Shown here piece by piece: positions 27,589-36,100 of a DNA stretch of 64,000 bases. The notes beneath the pieces are model-generated. The model did no database searches. It saw only the letters and a list, made by a program, of their open reading frames with translations, and had not been told where the DNA came from. The translations under genes and the position numbers were made by a program. Within the stretch, counting starts at the first letter, position 1, and each line of letters starts with the position of its first letter. Origin of the DNA: an uncultured Prevotellaceae bacterium. Lineage in GTDB: Bacteria; Bacteroidota; Bacteroidia; Bacteroidales; Bacteroidaceae. Where the stretch lies: NCBI GenBank assembly GCA_946415365.1, contig CAMKSE010000001.1, positions 1-64,000 of the forward strand, in the 5' to 3' direction.

Positions 27589-28530
27589 ATGATAAATATG
27601 GAAAAGAACGAATGTTTAAAGAATTTGGGGTCGGTGATAGGTGCTTTACCTTTTTACCTTTTCACCCTTTTACCTTTTCTTGCTGCCTGCGGGGGAAGTG
27701 AGAAAGACTACGATGCAACAGGTACGTTCGAGGCTATCGAGACGACCGTGTTTGCAGAACAGAGTGGGGCATTGCTGTCGTTCGATGTGAACGAGGGTGA
27801 CATGATTGAGGCAGCTCGACAGGTGGGGCTCATTGATACCACACAGACGTGGCTGAAGATTCAGCAGATGGATGCTACGAAAGCGGTTTATCAGAGTCAG
27901 AAGCCCGATATGGAACGCCAGATAGCAGCTACGCGCCAGCAGTTGGCTAAGGCTCAGCAAGACGAGCAGCGCTACCGTGAGTTGGTGGCTGACGGGGCAG
28001 CTCCCTCGAAGATGCTCGACGATGCCACGAGTCAGGTGAAGGTGCTGCAGAAGCAACTGGATGCGCAGATATCATCGCTGAACACCAGCACGCAAGCCCT
28101 CGACAAGCAGACGGCTGCTGCCGATGTGCAGAAGGCACAGTTGCAGGATATGTTACGAAAGTGTCACATCATGACTCCCACAAAGGGTACTGTGCTCGAG
28201 AAATATGTGGAGCGTGGTGAATTTGTGAGTGTGGGTAAACCGTTGTTTAAGATAGCCGATACTGAGTCCATGCACCTGCGTGCCTACGTCACTTCTGCCC
28301 AGTTGCAGAACATCAAGATTGGTCAACAGGTAAAGGTGTTTGCCGACTACGGTGATGGTCAACGTAAAGAGTATGCAGGCACCATCAGTTGGATATCGTC
28401 TCGTTCGGAGTTTACACCCAAAACTATCCTTACTGATGACGAACGTGCCGACCTGGTGTATGCTGTCAAGGTGGCTATTAAAAACGACGGTTTCGTGAAG
28501 ATTGGTATGTATGGCGAACTGAAGCTATGA
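27589..28530 (+). CDS. HlyD-family periplasmic adaptor lipoprotein (YbhG-like)
   Basis: 313 aa membrane-fusion protein. Signal with lipobox Cys in FLAACGGSEKD, lipoyl half-motifs (AEQSGALLSFDVNEGDMIEA and TPTKGTVLEKYVERGEFVSVG), a coiled-coil hairpin of ~100 residues rich in Gln/Ala, and a beta-barrel end (LVYAVKVAIKNDGFVKIGM). It links the inner-membrane ABC permeases to the TolC protein. The hydrophobic core of the signal peptide is encoded by an 8-bp tandem array (27648-27679). A second ATG at 27598 is possible. ATGA overlap with the ATPase gene. Confidence 0.9.
   Translation: MINMEKNECLKNLGSVIGALPFYLFTLLPFLAACGGSEKDYDATGTFEAIETTVFAEQSGALLSFDVNEGDMIEAARQVGLIDTTQTWLKIQQMDATKAVYQSQKPDMERQIAATRQQLAKAQQDEQRYRELVADGAAPSKMLDDATSQVKVLQKQLDAQISSLNTSTQALDKQTAAADVQKAQLQDMLRKCHIMTPTKGTVLEKYVERGEFVSVGKPLFKIADTESMHLRAYVTSAQLQNIKIGQQVKVFADYGDGQRKEYAGTISWISSRSEFTPKTILTDDERADLVYAVKVAIKNDGFVKIGMYGELKL
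27648..27679. repeat. Octamer tandem array inside the HlyD signal peptide
   Basis: Four 8-bp units: ACCTTTTT, ACCTTTTC, ACCCTTTT, ACCTTTTC. Encodes most of the hydrophobic signal segment (YLFTLLPFL). Confidence 0.7.
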
Positions 28531-29996
28531 ACGCAATAGAGGTAAAGAACATCAGTAAATCGTTCGGCAAGGTGCTGGCGCTCAGCGATGTGTCGTTTTC
28601 TGTCGGCCAGGGTGAGGTCTTCGGACTGATAGGCCCCGATGGAGCCGGCAAGACGTCGATGTTTCGCATCCTCTGTTCGCTGTTGCTGCCTGATGCTGGT
28701 ACGGCGGCGGTAGATGGCCACGATGTGGTGAAGCAGATGCGTGAGGTACGTAATCGGGTAGGGTATATGCCAGGCAAGTTCTCGCTCTATCAGGATCTCA
28801 CTATCGAGGAGAACTTGAACTTCTTTGCCACGCTTTTCGGCACCACTGTTGACGAAGGCTACGACTCCATCAAAGCCATCTACTCGCAGATAGAACGCTT
28901 CAAAGACCGTAAGGCAGGGGCTCTCTCGGGAGGTATGAAGCAGAAGCTGGCGCTCTCGTGTGCATTGGTACACCAGCCGAGTGTACTCTTCCTCGACGAG
29001 CCCACCACGGGTGTCGATCCAGTGAGCCGCAAGGAGTTATGGGAGATGCTGCTCTTGTTGAAGGAACGGGGAATAACTATCTTGGCTTCAACGCCTTATC
29101 TTGATGAAGTGCGCTGCTGTGAGCGTGTCGCTTTTCTGGATCAGGGTAAGGTGCGCGGCATTGGTACTCCCGATGATATTCTCACCCAGTTTGCCAGTAT
29201 CTTCAATCCGTCAGGCATCGATAAAAGTGAAGAGTTAAGAGTGAAGAGTGAAGAGTTGGAAAATGTCATCGAGGTGGAACACTTGGTTAAAGCCTTTGGC
29301 GATTTCCATGCCGTCGACGATATTTCATTCAGTGTAAAGAGGGGCGAGATATTCGGATTCCTGGGTGCCAACGGTGCCGGCAAGACGACGGCTATGCACA
29401 TGCTGACAGGCCTGAACCAGCCCACCAGCGGAACGGGTAGGGTGGTAGGCTTTGACATCCGCACGGAATATGAGCAGATAAAGAAGCATATCGGTTATAT
29501 GTCGCAGCGGTTCTCGCTCTACGAAGACTTGACTGTTGCCGAGAATATTCGTCTCTTTGCTGGTATCTACGGCATGAAACCCGACGAGGTGAAGCGTAAG
29601 ATGGACGAGGTGCTGCGGCAGTTGAAGTTTGAAGACCATCGCGATGACTTGGTGGGTTCGTTGCCCTTAGGTTGGAAGCAGAAGCTGGCCTTCTCAGTCT
29701 CGATATTCCACGACCCAGGTGTGGTGTTCCTCGACGAACCCACGGGTGGTGTTGATCCCGCTACGCGCCGCCAGTTCTGGGAGCTCATCTACGACGCAGC
29801 CCATCGCGGCATCACCGTCTTTGTGACCACCCACTATATGGACGAGGCGGAGTATTGTGACCGCATCTCTATCATGGTAGATGGTAAGATCAGCGCACTT
29901 GGCACACCAGACGAACTGAAACAGCGTTTCCACCAGCCCGATATGGATCACGTGTTTACCTATCTGGCCCGCCAGGCCACTCGTTCAAGCGATTAA
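28527..29996 (+). CDS. ABC transporter ATP-binding protein with two fused ATPase domains (YbhF-like)
   Basis: 489 aa with two nucleotide-binding domains. Domain 1 (~1-225) has Walker A GPDGAGKTS, signature LSGGMKQKL and Walker B VLFLDEPTTGVDP. Domain 2 (~245-480) has Walker A GANGAGKTT, a divergent signature (PLGWKQKLAFS) and VVFLDEPTGGVDP. The linker (KSEELRVKSEELEN) is encoded by a 7-bp repeat array (29227-29261). With the adaptor and two permeases it matches the E. coli ybhGFSR arrangement for drug/cation efflux. Confidence 0.93.
   Translation: MNAIEVKNISKSFGKVLALSDVSFSVGQGEVFGLIGPDGAGKTSMFRILCSLLLPDAGTAAVDGHDVVKQMREVRNRVGYMPGKFSLYQDLTIEENLNFFATLFGTTVDEGYDSIKAIYSQIERFKDRKAGALSGGMKQKLALSCALVHQPSVLFLDEPTTGVDPVSRKELWEMLLLLKERGITILASTPYLDEVRCCERVAFLDQGKVRGIGTPDDILTQFASIFNPSGIDKSEELRVKSEELENVIEVEHLVKAFGDFHAVDDISFSVKRGEIFGFLGANGAGKTTAMHMLTGLNQPTSGTGRVVGFDIRTEYEQIKKHIGYMSQRFSLYEDLTVAENIRLFAGIYGMKPDEVKRKMDEVLRQLKFEDHRDDLVGSLPLGWKQKLAFSVSIFHDPGVVFLDEPTGGVDPATRRQFWELIYDAAHRGITVFVTTHYMDEAEYCDRISIMVDGKISALGTPDELKQRFHQPDMDHVFTYLARQATRSSD
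29227..29261. repeat. Heptamer tandem array in the inter-domain linker
   Basis: Five 7-bp units: GTGAAGA, GTTAAGA, GTGAAGA, GTGAAGA, GTTGGAA. It encodes the charged linker between the two ATPase domains. Confidence 0.7.
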
Positions 29997-30000
29997 GTGT

Positions 30001-31083
30001 ATGAAACAGTTTATAGCATTTGTAATCAAGGAAACCAAGCATATTCTGCGCGACAAGCGTACGATGCTGATACTCTTCGGCATGCCTGTGGTGATGATGC
30101 TGCTTTTCGGCTTTGCCATCACCACTGATGTGAAGAATGTGCGCACGGTGGTAGTCACGTCAGAGATGTCGCCCCGTACGCAGCAGGCCGTAGAACGACT
30201 GGCACAATCGGAATATTTTGTCATCACGCAGACTGTGAACACCCCACGGGAAGCCGAACAACTCATCCGCAGTCAGAAGGCCGATATGGCGCTGGTGTTT
30301 GTACAGAATCGTGGCATGCAGATCATGGTTGATGGTAGCGATCCTAATATGGCACAGCAATGGACTACCTATGCTCTGCAAACCATAGCGGCAGACCGCT
30401 CGGCACCTGCGACGCTTCACGCTGCGAAGAATGATTCACCTATCACTATTCACACTTCACTTCTCTACAACCCTCAGATGAAGTCGGCTTATAATTTCGT
30501 GCCTGCCATCATGGGTATGTTGTTGATGCTCATCTGTGCCATGATGACCTCGATTTCGATTGTCCGTGAGAAAGAGAAAGGTACGATGGAGGTGCTGTTG
30601 GTATCACCCGTGCGCCCCTTGATGGTGATCATCGCTAAGGCAGTGCCTTATCTGATACTGGCCTTTGGCATCCTCATCACCATCTTGTTGATGGCACGTT
30701 TCGTGTTGGGAGTACCGCTGGCTGGTTCGCTGTTCTGGATTCTGGCTGTGAGTACCCTCTATATCCTGCTGGCACTCTCGCTGGGACTGCTCATTTCCAA
30801 CGTGGCACAGACGCAACTTGTGGCCCTGCTGCTGTCAGCTATGGTGCTGTTGATGCCTGTGGTGATGCTGTCGGGCATGCTGTTTCCTATTGAATCGATG
30901 CCAACTATCCTGCAATGGATATCGGCTATCGTGCCGCCACGCTATTATATCGAGACTATGCGCAAGTTGATGATTATGGGCGTGGGCATTGGCGAAGTGG
31001 CTCACGAGGTAGCTGTGCTGGCAGTTATGACGGTGGTGCTGCTCGCCATTGCGCTGAAGAAGTTTAATGTAAGATTGGAGTAA
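30001..31083 (+). CDS. ABC transporter permease (ABC-2 type, YbhS-like)
   Basis: 360 aa inner-membrane protein: one N-terminal TM (~residues 20-40, MLILFGMPVVMMLLFGFAI), a periplasmic domain of ~130 residues, then five C-terminal TM segments including the ABC-2 signature region REKEKGTMEVLLVSPVRPL. It starts 4 bp after the ATPase gene. Its periplasmic half resembles that of the next permease, so the two probably form a heterodimer. Confidence 0.92.
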   Translation: MKQFIAFVIKETKHILRDKRTMLILFGMPVVMMLLFGFAITTDVKNVRTVVVTSEMSPRTQQAVERLAQSEYFVITQTVNTPREAEQLIRSQKADMALVFVQNRGMQIMVDGSDPNMAQQWTTYALQTIAADRSAPATLHAAKNDSPITIHTSLLYNPQMKSAYNFVPAIMGMLLMLICAMMTSISIVREKEKGTMEVLLVSPVRPLMVIIAKAVPYLILAFGILITILLMARFVLGVPLAGSLFWILAVSTLYILLALSLGLLISNVAQTQLVALLLSAMVLLMPVVMLSGMLFPIESMPTILQWISAIVPPRYYIETMRKLMIMGVGIGEVAHEVAVLAVMTVVLLAIALKKFNVRLE

Positions 31084-31088
31084 CTGAT

Positions 31089-32129
31089 ATGACACTGAAA
31101 TATCTCATACAAAAGGAGTTCCTGCAGATCCGTCGTAATGCGTTTCTTCCCAAACTCATCATCATGTTCCCCATCGTGATCATGTGCGTGATGCCGTGGG
31201 TGATGCAGATGGAGGTGAAGAACATCGTGGTGGATGTGGTGGACATTGACCACACTGTGGAGTCTCAGCGATTGGTACAGCAGATTGCTGCCTCCAACTA
31301 CTTTATCTTCGGTGGACAGAAGGCTACATACGCTGAGGCGATAAAGGACATCGAGAAGGGTAGGGTCGACGTTATCCTCGAGATTCGTGATGGTAAGTAT
31401 CTCATCGCTGCCAATGCCGTCAACGGCACCAAGGGCTCAATGGGCAGCGCCTATCTGAGTCAGATTCTTCGAGGATCTTCCTCTTTCCTCCTTCCTCCTT
31501 CCTCGACAACCACCCTCTACAACAAGGGCCAGAACTACAAACTCTTCATGATTCCGGCCCTCTTTGCCATTGTGATGATGCTGATGACGGGCTTCCTGCC
31601 CACACTTAACATCGTCGGCGAAAAAGAGGCTGGCACCATCGAACAGATCAATGTCACACCCGTCTCCAAGTGGTCGTTCATCCTTGCCAAACTCATTCCT
31701 TACTGGCTCATCGCGCTGTTTGTCATCACCGTGTGCTTGCTGCTGGCGTGGCTCGTCTATGGCATCACGCCTGCTGGTCCCGTGTGGCTCATCTACGTGC
31801 TTGCCATGTTGCTGGCGCTGTTCTTCTCGTCGTTCGGACTCATCGTGTCCAACTACTCCGACACCATGCAGCAGGCCATGTTCGTGATGTGGTTCTTTGT
31901 AGTGAGCATCATGTTGCTCTCGGGACTATTCACCCCCACGCGCTCCATGCCCCAGTGGGCTTATCTGACCACCTATATCAACCCCATGCACTATTTCATC
32001 GATGCCATCCGCACCGTCTTTATCCGTGGAGGTGGACTGCACGAAACAGCCCACCAGGTCTTAGCCCTTGCGGGCATCGGCACACTGATAGGCTGTTGGG
32101 CTGTGCAGAGCTATAAGAAGAATAGTTGA
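31089..32129 (+). CDS. ABC transporter permease (ABC-2 type, YbhR-like)
   Basis: 346 aa, same topology as the preceding permease: N-terminal TM (FLPKLIIMFPIVIMCVMPWV), periplasmic domain, and five TM segments with GEKEAGTIEQINVTPVSKW before TM3. A 7-bp repeat array (31477-31504) encodes a Ser/Pro-rich stretch (SSSFLLPPSST) at the end of the periplasmic domain. Last gene of the efflux operon; remnant gene fragments follow immediately. Confidence 0.92.
   Translation: MTLKYLIQKEFLQIRRNAFLPKLIIMFPIVIMCVMPWVMQMEVKNIVVDVVDIDHTVESQRLVQQIAASNYFIFGGQKATYAEAIKDIEKGRVDVILEIRDGKYLIAANAVNGTKGSMGSAYLSQILRGSSSFLLPPSSTTTLYNKGQNYKLFMIPALFAIVMMLMTGFLPTLNIVGEKEAGTIEQINVTPVSKWSFILAKLIPYWLIALFVITVCLLLAWLVYGITPAGPVWLIYVLAMLLALFFSSFGLIVSNYSDTMQQAMFVMWFFVVSIMLLSGLFTPTRSMPQWAYLTTYINPMHYFIDAIRTVFIRGGGLHETAHQVLALAGIGTLIGCWAVQSYKKNS
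31477..31504. repeat. Heptamer tandem array inside the second permease gene
   Basis: Four 7-bp units: CTTCCTC, TTTCCTC, CTTCCTC, CTTCCTC. Length (28 bp) plus flanking bases keep the frame open. Confidence 0.7.
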
Positions 32130-32134
32130 TCTAA

Positions 32135-32191
32135 GGCCAGGCAGATGCGCGACACACGCAGGTCTGAGTTACCAAGTTTTACGTAGTCCAT
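32135..32191 (-). pseudogene. 5' fragment of an aldo/keto reductase gene
   Basis: From an ATG at 32191 the minus strand encodes MDYVKLGNSDLRVSRICL, nearly identical to the start of the aldo/keto reductase at 15897-16931 (MEYVKLGNSDLNVSRICL). It then runs into unrelated sequence and a stop at the end of the permease gene. No other part of the reductase is present. Confidence 0.85.
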
Positions 32192-32192
32192 A

Positions 32193-32310
32193 TTATCTCT
32201 GCTTTTTGAATATCAGTTTCATCGTGGGTAGCTTCAGGTCTTTCACCATGTGGAGCGTGCCCTGCTTGTATTTTTGGAAGTGGTCGGTCTTCAAGTGCTG
32301 CTGATATGCC
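32193..32310 (-). pseudogene. 3' fragment of an amidohydrolase-ABM gene
   Basis: Encodes AYQQHLKTDHFQKYKQGTLH, then MVKDLKLPTMKLIFKKQR and a TAA. This is the C-terminus of the ABM domain at 18587-19936 with a small internal deletion (PLDPET and one Met missing). Its stop overlaps the ATG region of the AKR fragment (TAATATGG), so in the source locus the two genes were adjacent. Confidence 0.85.
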
Positions 32311-32608
32311 ACTCGTCAGCATGTTCCCTCACCATACGGATAGCAGCCTTGGCATCCTGTGCTGCCAGATTGATGATGGAATCGCCATAAGCAAAGTGCA
32401 TCGGATTAGCGTCAGCCAAAGGGAACTGTTCTGGATGCGTCACATCCACCATCGGAGGCATCTGTACACCTTGCGGCATCTGACCACCACCCTTATTCAG
32501 GTGATAGCGCAAGCCGATAGCAGCAATGCCACGTTCATTCAGGAACGAGGCCATCTTTATCACATCACTTTCCCACGACAGCCACCTCATGGCACCGCCA
32601 GGACACAA
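32303..32608 (-). pseudogene. Internal fragment of an alpha/beta hydrolase (esterase) gene
   Basis: About 100 codons read like the N-terminal half of a secreted acetyl-esterase-type alpha/beta hydrolase: CPGGAMRWLSWESD (oxyanion region), FLNERGIAAIGLRYHL, and AAIRMVREHADEWHI. It has no start codon, no nucleophile motif and no C-terminal half. It runs into the ABM fragment at GGCATATC, a sequence that both parents probably shared. Confidence 0.78.
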
Positions 32609-32630
32609 TTATCAACGTTTAGTTCTGATT

Positions 32631-33545
32631 TCATAACGGCAGGGTAAACACAAAGCGTGCTCCGTCCGTATAGGTGGTGTCGAGTACGATGTCGCCACCT
32701 AAGCGGCGAGCAATGCTGCGGGCTACGTTAAGGCCAATGCCGGTTCCGTTGTAATATTCGTTGAGCTGCACAAACTCTTCGAAGATATGTTCGGCCTCCT
32801 CTGGGGGCACGCCGATGCCTGTGTCCTCAACGGAAAACGCAATCTGATGATCCTCAGTCTGGGAAACACGCAGCGTCGCACGGGCTTTCTCTGTCACAGC
32901 AGCTGCTCCACCAGCAGCTTCGGCCGGATGGGTGAACTTCATGGCATTGTCAAGGAGCAGTGACAGGGCACGTGTGGCCTTCTGCAGGTTGGTACGTAGC
33001 ATGACCATGTCGATACCCTCCGCCAGATCGATGTCGAAGGTGAGGTGAGAGGCCAAAGTAATGCGGCTATCATCTGCTGCCTGTGCTGCAATTTGTACGG
33101 CAGGTACGTCGTCGTTGCGTTCCAGTTCTTCGCTACTTTTGGCATCGGCCAACTCCAGCATCTTATTCACCAGCGACGTGATGCGCTCTGTATTTTCGCC
33201 GATACCCCTGGTTACCTCCTGCTGTGTGGCTTCGTCCAACTCCATCTCTGGCATGATGAGAACCTGCGCAAAGCCATTCAGGATGTTGAGCGGTGTCCTG
33301 ATTTCGTGTGAAATCTGCTGGATGAAGTTAGTCTTCATCTGCGAAGCTTCTTCTGCCCGATGACGGGCGATGTCTAGCTGCTTGTTGGTCTCCTTCAACT
33401 CCTGGTAGGCCTCCTCTAACTTGTCGTAGAGTAGAAGAGACTCCTGATAACCTTCCGACATAATGTCGAAGTTGTGTTCCAGGGTTTGGTAGTCCTCACG
33501 CAGCTGTTGCAGTTCTTCGCGAAGTTGGCTTACTTCATCTGCCAT
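32631..33545 (-). CDS. Soluble sensor histidine kinase
   Basis: 304 aa without TM segments or a recognised sensor domain. Residues 1-75 are a coiled coil (LREELQQLREDYQTLEHNFD). HisKA follows with the phospho-His in QISHEIRTPLN (~81), then HATPase_c with N-box LLDNAMKF, EDTGIGVPPEE and GTGIGLNVARSIARRLGG. Signal input probably comes from partner proteins: it is 3 bp downstream of a STAS gene and in the same unit as an RsbW-like kinase. No response regulator is adjacent. Confidence 0.9.
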   Translation of the reverse strand: MADEVSQLREELQQLREDYQTLEHNFDIMSEGYQESLLLYDKLEEAYQELKETNKQLDIARHRAEEASQMKTNFIQQISHEIRTPLNILNGFAQVLIMPEMELDEATQQEVTRGIGENTERITSLVNKMLELADAKSSEELERNDDVPAVQIAAQAADDSRITLASHLTFDIDLAEGIDMVMLRTNLQKATRALSLLLDNAMKFTHPAEAAGGAAAVTEKARATLRVSQTEDHQIAFSVEDTGIGVPPEEAEHIFEEFVQLNEYYNGTGIGLNVARSIARRLGGDIVLDTTYTDGARFVFTLPL

Positions 33546-33548
33546 TGG

Positions 33549-33860
33549 CTATAGTTGCTTTTGTTCTACGGTCATGAACTTCGTAAAGCCCGTCATAGAG
33601 AGCACGTTGTAGATATTGGGATTGGTATTGGTAATCTTGAACTGTCCCTTTTTCGTCATCACGGTACGCATGGTTTTCTGGATGATGCGTAGACCCGAAC
33701 TGGCAATATATTCCAGGTCAGTACAGTCCATCTCTATGTCCAAGCCCTGTTCCTGCAGTACAGGCTCAATGTCTTTTTCAAACTGACCGGCATTGATAGT
33801 GTCGATACGCTTGTCGGTCTTAATGATGGTCTTACCACCTTCTTTCAGTATCTGTGTCAT
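33549..33860 (-). CDS. STAS-domain anti-sigma-factor antagonist-like protein
   Basis: 103 aa, a single STAS domain (RsbV/SpoIIAA type): IDTINAGQFEKDIEPVLQ, the IEMDCTDLEYIASSGLRIIQ segment with the conserved Ser that RsbW-type kinases phosphorylate, and the helix with KGQFKITNTNPNIYNVLSMT. Between the RsbW-like and histidine kinase genes; likely partner-switch protein of the module. Confidence 0.9.
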   Translation of the reverse strand: MTQILKEGGKTIIKTDKRIDTINAGQFEKDIEPVLQEQGLDIEMDCTDLEYIASSGLRIIQKTMRTVMTKKGQFKITNTNPNIYNVLSMTGFTKFMTVEQKQL

Positions 33861-33901
33861 ATGGGAATTATAACTTTATTCAATAACCTTAATATTCATT
33901 C

Positions 33902-34315
33902 TTAATTCCTGAGAACCTTCTTCATCGTCAGTATGTTCTTGCCATTCAAACGTTGATAGGTTACTTTGTCCATGATGTTTCTGACAATAAAGATGCCCAT
34001 GCCGCCAATATCACGTTCGGCAGGATTGATACTTACATCAGGATCGTCCTTTTGTGTGGGATCAAATTCACGGCCATAGTCGTAAAGGAAGAACGTCAGC
34101 TCCTTTCCGTCACTCTCCACGGCCAGTTCAATAGTGCCCTCTGTACCATCAGGGTAGGCATAGAAGATGATGTTCGATACCATCTCCTCCAACACTAAGT
34201 TGAGGTTCATCAGCAACACCATGTCAAGCCCCAGCTCTTCTCCAGTTTCCTCAATGAACTGTGCCATGAGGTCCAGTTCACTGACTTGGTTCTTCAGCTT
34301 GATTTCCTTTCTCAT
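33902..34315 (-). CDS. RsbW-like serine kinase / anti-sigma regulatory protein
   Basis: 137 aa GHKL ATPase of the RsbW/SpoIIAB type. N-box NLVLEEMVSNIIFYAYPDG, G1 region FFLYDYGREFDP, and the lid RDIGGMGIFIVRNIMDKVTY. It would phosphorylate the STAS protein encoded next. First gene of a three-gene unit with a -7 box at 34354-34362. No sigma-B-like sigma factor is in the window, so the final output of the module is unknown. Confidence 0.9.
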   Translation of the reverse strand: MRKEIKLKNQVSELDLMAQFIEETGEELGLDMVLLMNLNLVLEEMVSNIIFYAYPDGTEGTIELAVESDGKELTFFLYDYGREFDPTQKDDPDVSINPAERDIGGMGIFIVRNIMDKVTYQRLNGKNILTMKKVLRN

Positions 34316-34353
34316 AGAGTTACTTCATCTGGGGTTCGGATAGTTAATTTGCT

Positions 34354-34362
34354 GCAAAGATA
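34354..34362 (-). promoter_or_regulatory. -7 box of the RsbW-STAS-kinase unit
   Basis: TATCTTTGC on the minus strand, 39 bp before the ATG of the RsbW-like gene. Confidence 0.6.
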
Positions 34363-34428
34363 ATAAAAAATGGGCAAAATGCCAAATAAATCAGGTATTA
34401 TTTCACATTTTATTACATTAATCCTCAC

Positions 34429-35262
34429 TTAACCATCACTTCGTATGAGCGACGGCGGACAGTCATACATGACTCTGGCATGATTGGTGCGAATGAGTTG
34501 GCTTTCGACACGCTGTCCTGTCTTGCGATCGATCATGTCACGATAAACCTCACCGTTTCGATAGACCACGCCGTCCTCACGCGAGAAATATTCGTTCTCG
34601 GCATGAATGTGGAAGGTATGGGGCTGAACCTTTTCAGCGCGCAGTTCGCCACACAGATATTCGTCGTCCACCCAAAGCCGGAGCTGATAGGTGTTGGTGG
34701 TGTCGTTCTTCACACGGTAATCGATATAGTTGTACGATATGCTTGTGCCTGTTCCAAAGGGAATCTGTCTGCCATAGTCTGGAAACAGGTCCAGTCCGTC
34801 GTGGTGATGATGCTCCGTGATGGTCAGTTCACTGTGCAATACGAGCCAGTGAATCAGATTCGACAACTGGCACAATCCTCCTCCGATGCCTTTTGAAGGC
34901 TGTCCTTTTGCAATGGTCAGACCCTCTTTGTAACCCTTTCGCTTGGAGGTCCGTCCGACGAGTTTCCATACTGAGAAGGTCTCGCCAGGACGAATCAGCA
35001 GCCCGTCGATATGCTTCACTGCCAGAGACAGATTCGTCGCTTTGTTCTCCTGCAACTGCATGTTTACATTCCCCAATCTGCGACGAATAAGGGAGTTGTG
35101 TCGATAGACGAGTACGGACAGGGATGCTTCTGTCCGCTCCAAAGCGAAATGAGTCTTATGGACTAAGTCCTGAAGATGACGCTTCAGGATTTCCTTTTCC
35201 ATCGACAGTCGATAGGTGAAGGGCGAAATCTCACAAAACAGTTTCCGGTTTGTCTTTGGCAT
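34429..35262 (-). CDS. VanW family protein
   Basis: 277 aa taking the ATG at 35262 (MPKTNRKLFCEISP); the longer frame to 35298 begins at TTG and would overlap the upstream lipoprotein gene. VanW features are the GETFSVWKLVGRTSKRKGYKEG, SKGIGGGLCQLSNLIHWLVL and SYNYIDYRVKNDT segments. VanW was named from glycopeptide-resistance clusters, but its activity is unknown and this copy is not next to van genes. No signal peptide or TM segment is visible. Confidence 0.85.
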   Translation of the reverse strand: MPKTNRKLFCEISPFTYRLSMEKEILKRHLQDLVHKTHFALERTEASLSVLVYRHNSLIRRRLGNVNMQLQENKATNLSLAVKHIDGLLIRPGETFSVWKLVGRTSKRKGYKEGLTIAKGQPSKGIGGGLCQLSNLIHWLVLHSELTITEHHHHDGLDLFPDYGRQIPFGTGTSISYNYIDYRVKNDTTNTYQLRLWVDDEYLCGELRAEKVQPHTFHIHAENEYFSREDGVVYRNGEVYRDMIDRKTGQRVESQLIRTNHARVMYDCPPSLIRSDG

Positions 35263-35279
35263 CAGTTTTGAAATGTCTA

Positions 35280-35570
35280 CTATTTTCTCAGTTCCCAATC
35301 CACATCGAAATCATCGCCAGCATCAGAAACGGTCACATCGTAAGTTACATCCTCACCATTCAGTTTTCCAGTCAACACACCTTTGTAGCCCTTGTCTCCA
35401 CTCTTGTCAAGTTTCAGATCAGTCACCTCAAGACGATTACCTTGACCCTGCTCATACTCCACCATAGACTGCTGAATCTTATCCGTCAGCTTTTCTTCCG
35501 ACACAATGCAACCACTCAGCATCACCAATGCCGAAAGTGCGAACACCATTGAAACTAAATACTTCTTCAT
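35280..35570 (-). CDS. Small lipoprotein
   Basis: 96 aa from the ATG at 35570 (another in-frame ATG at 35582 is possible). A lipobox signal (SALVMLSGCIVSEE) is followed by ~75 residues rich in Asp, Lys and Gly, likely a small beta-sheet domain. No family could be named. It ends 18 bp before the VanW start on the same strand and has its own -7 box. Confidence 0.75.
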   Translation of the reverse strand: MKKYLVSMVFALSALVMLSGCIVSEEKLTDKIQQSMVEYEQGQGNRLEVTDLKLDKSGDKGYKGVLTGKLNGEDVTYDVTVSDAGDDFDVDWELRK

Positions 35571-35639
35571 AAGCTTTACCATTTATTTTATCTTTCTTTT
35601 GACATCAACTTTCACTCGCAGAGCATCTCCAAATGCACT

Positions 35640-35648
35640 GCAAAGATA
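35640..35648 (-). promoter_or_regulatory. -7 box for the small lipoprotein gene
   Basis: TATCTTTGC on the minus strand, 70 bp before the ATG at 35570. Confidence 0.55.
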
Positions 35649-35707
35649 CGAATAATATCGATGCGAAACAAGCTTTTTTCCAATTTATCTCAAATTTATT
35701 TTAAATG

Positions 35708-36100
35708 TTAAAATGATGAACATTTGAAGCCTTCAACCACAACTTTGTCAGCTGGCAACCAATCCACGCTGTCAAGTTGTTCTCTGCTGAGCCAGCGGGC
35801 AGCCTCATGCTCCTTCAGCGTCAAACTACCACTTTCTACATGACACCAAAAACAATGCATCGTCAGGTGAAAGGCTGGGTAATCATATTCTACGGTCTGC
35901 ACCAATCTTTCCACGACGATCCTTGTTTCCAACTCCTCCCATATTTCACGCTTCATGGCCTCTTCTGGCGTCTCTCCAGCTTCCATCTTCCCGCCAGGGA
36001 ATTCCCAGCCATCTTTATAGTCACCATATCCCCGTTGCGTGGCGAAGATGCGCCCCTCGTCATCGTGTATGATTGCTGCTACAACTTCTATCTTTTTCAT
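35708..36100 (-). CDS. Nudix (MutT-like) NTP pyrophosphohydrolase
   Basis: 130 aa with a complete Nudix box, GGKMEAGETPEEAMKREIWEELE (first 20 residues contain the Gly and Glu; the REIWEELE helix completes it). Start MKKIEVVAAIIHDDEGRIFATQRGYG and WEFPGGK match the MutT/8-oxo-dGTPase subfamily, which removes damaged nucleotides. ATG overlaps the end of the vsr gene by 4 bp, so translation is coupled to a DNA-repair gene. Confidence 0.92.
   Translation of the reverse strand: MKKIEVVAAIIHDDEGRIFATQRGYGDYKDGWEFPGGKMEAGETPEEAMKREIWEELETRIVVERLVQTVEYDYPAFHLTMHCFWCHVESGSLTLKEHEAARWLSREQLDSVDWLPADKVVVEGFKCSSF

Noticed and set aside
34429..35298. VanW as part of a glycopeptide-resistance cluster
   Set aside because: No van ligase, dehydrogenase or sensor genes are nearby; VanW alone does not indicate resistance.
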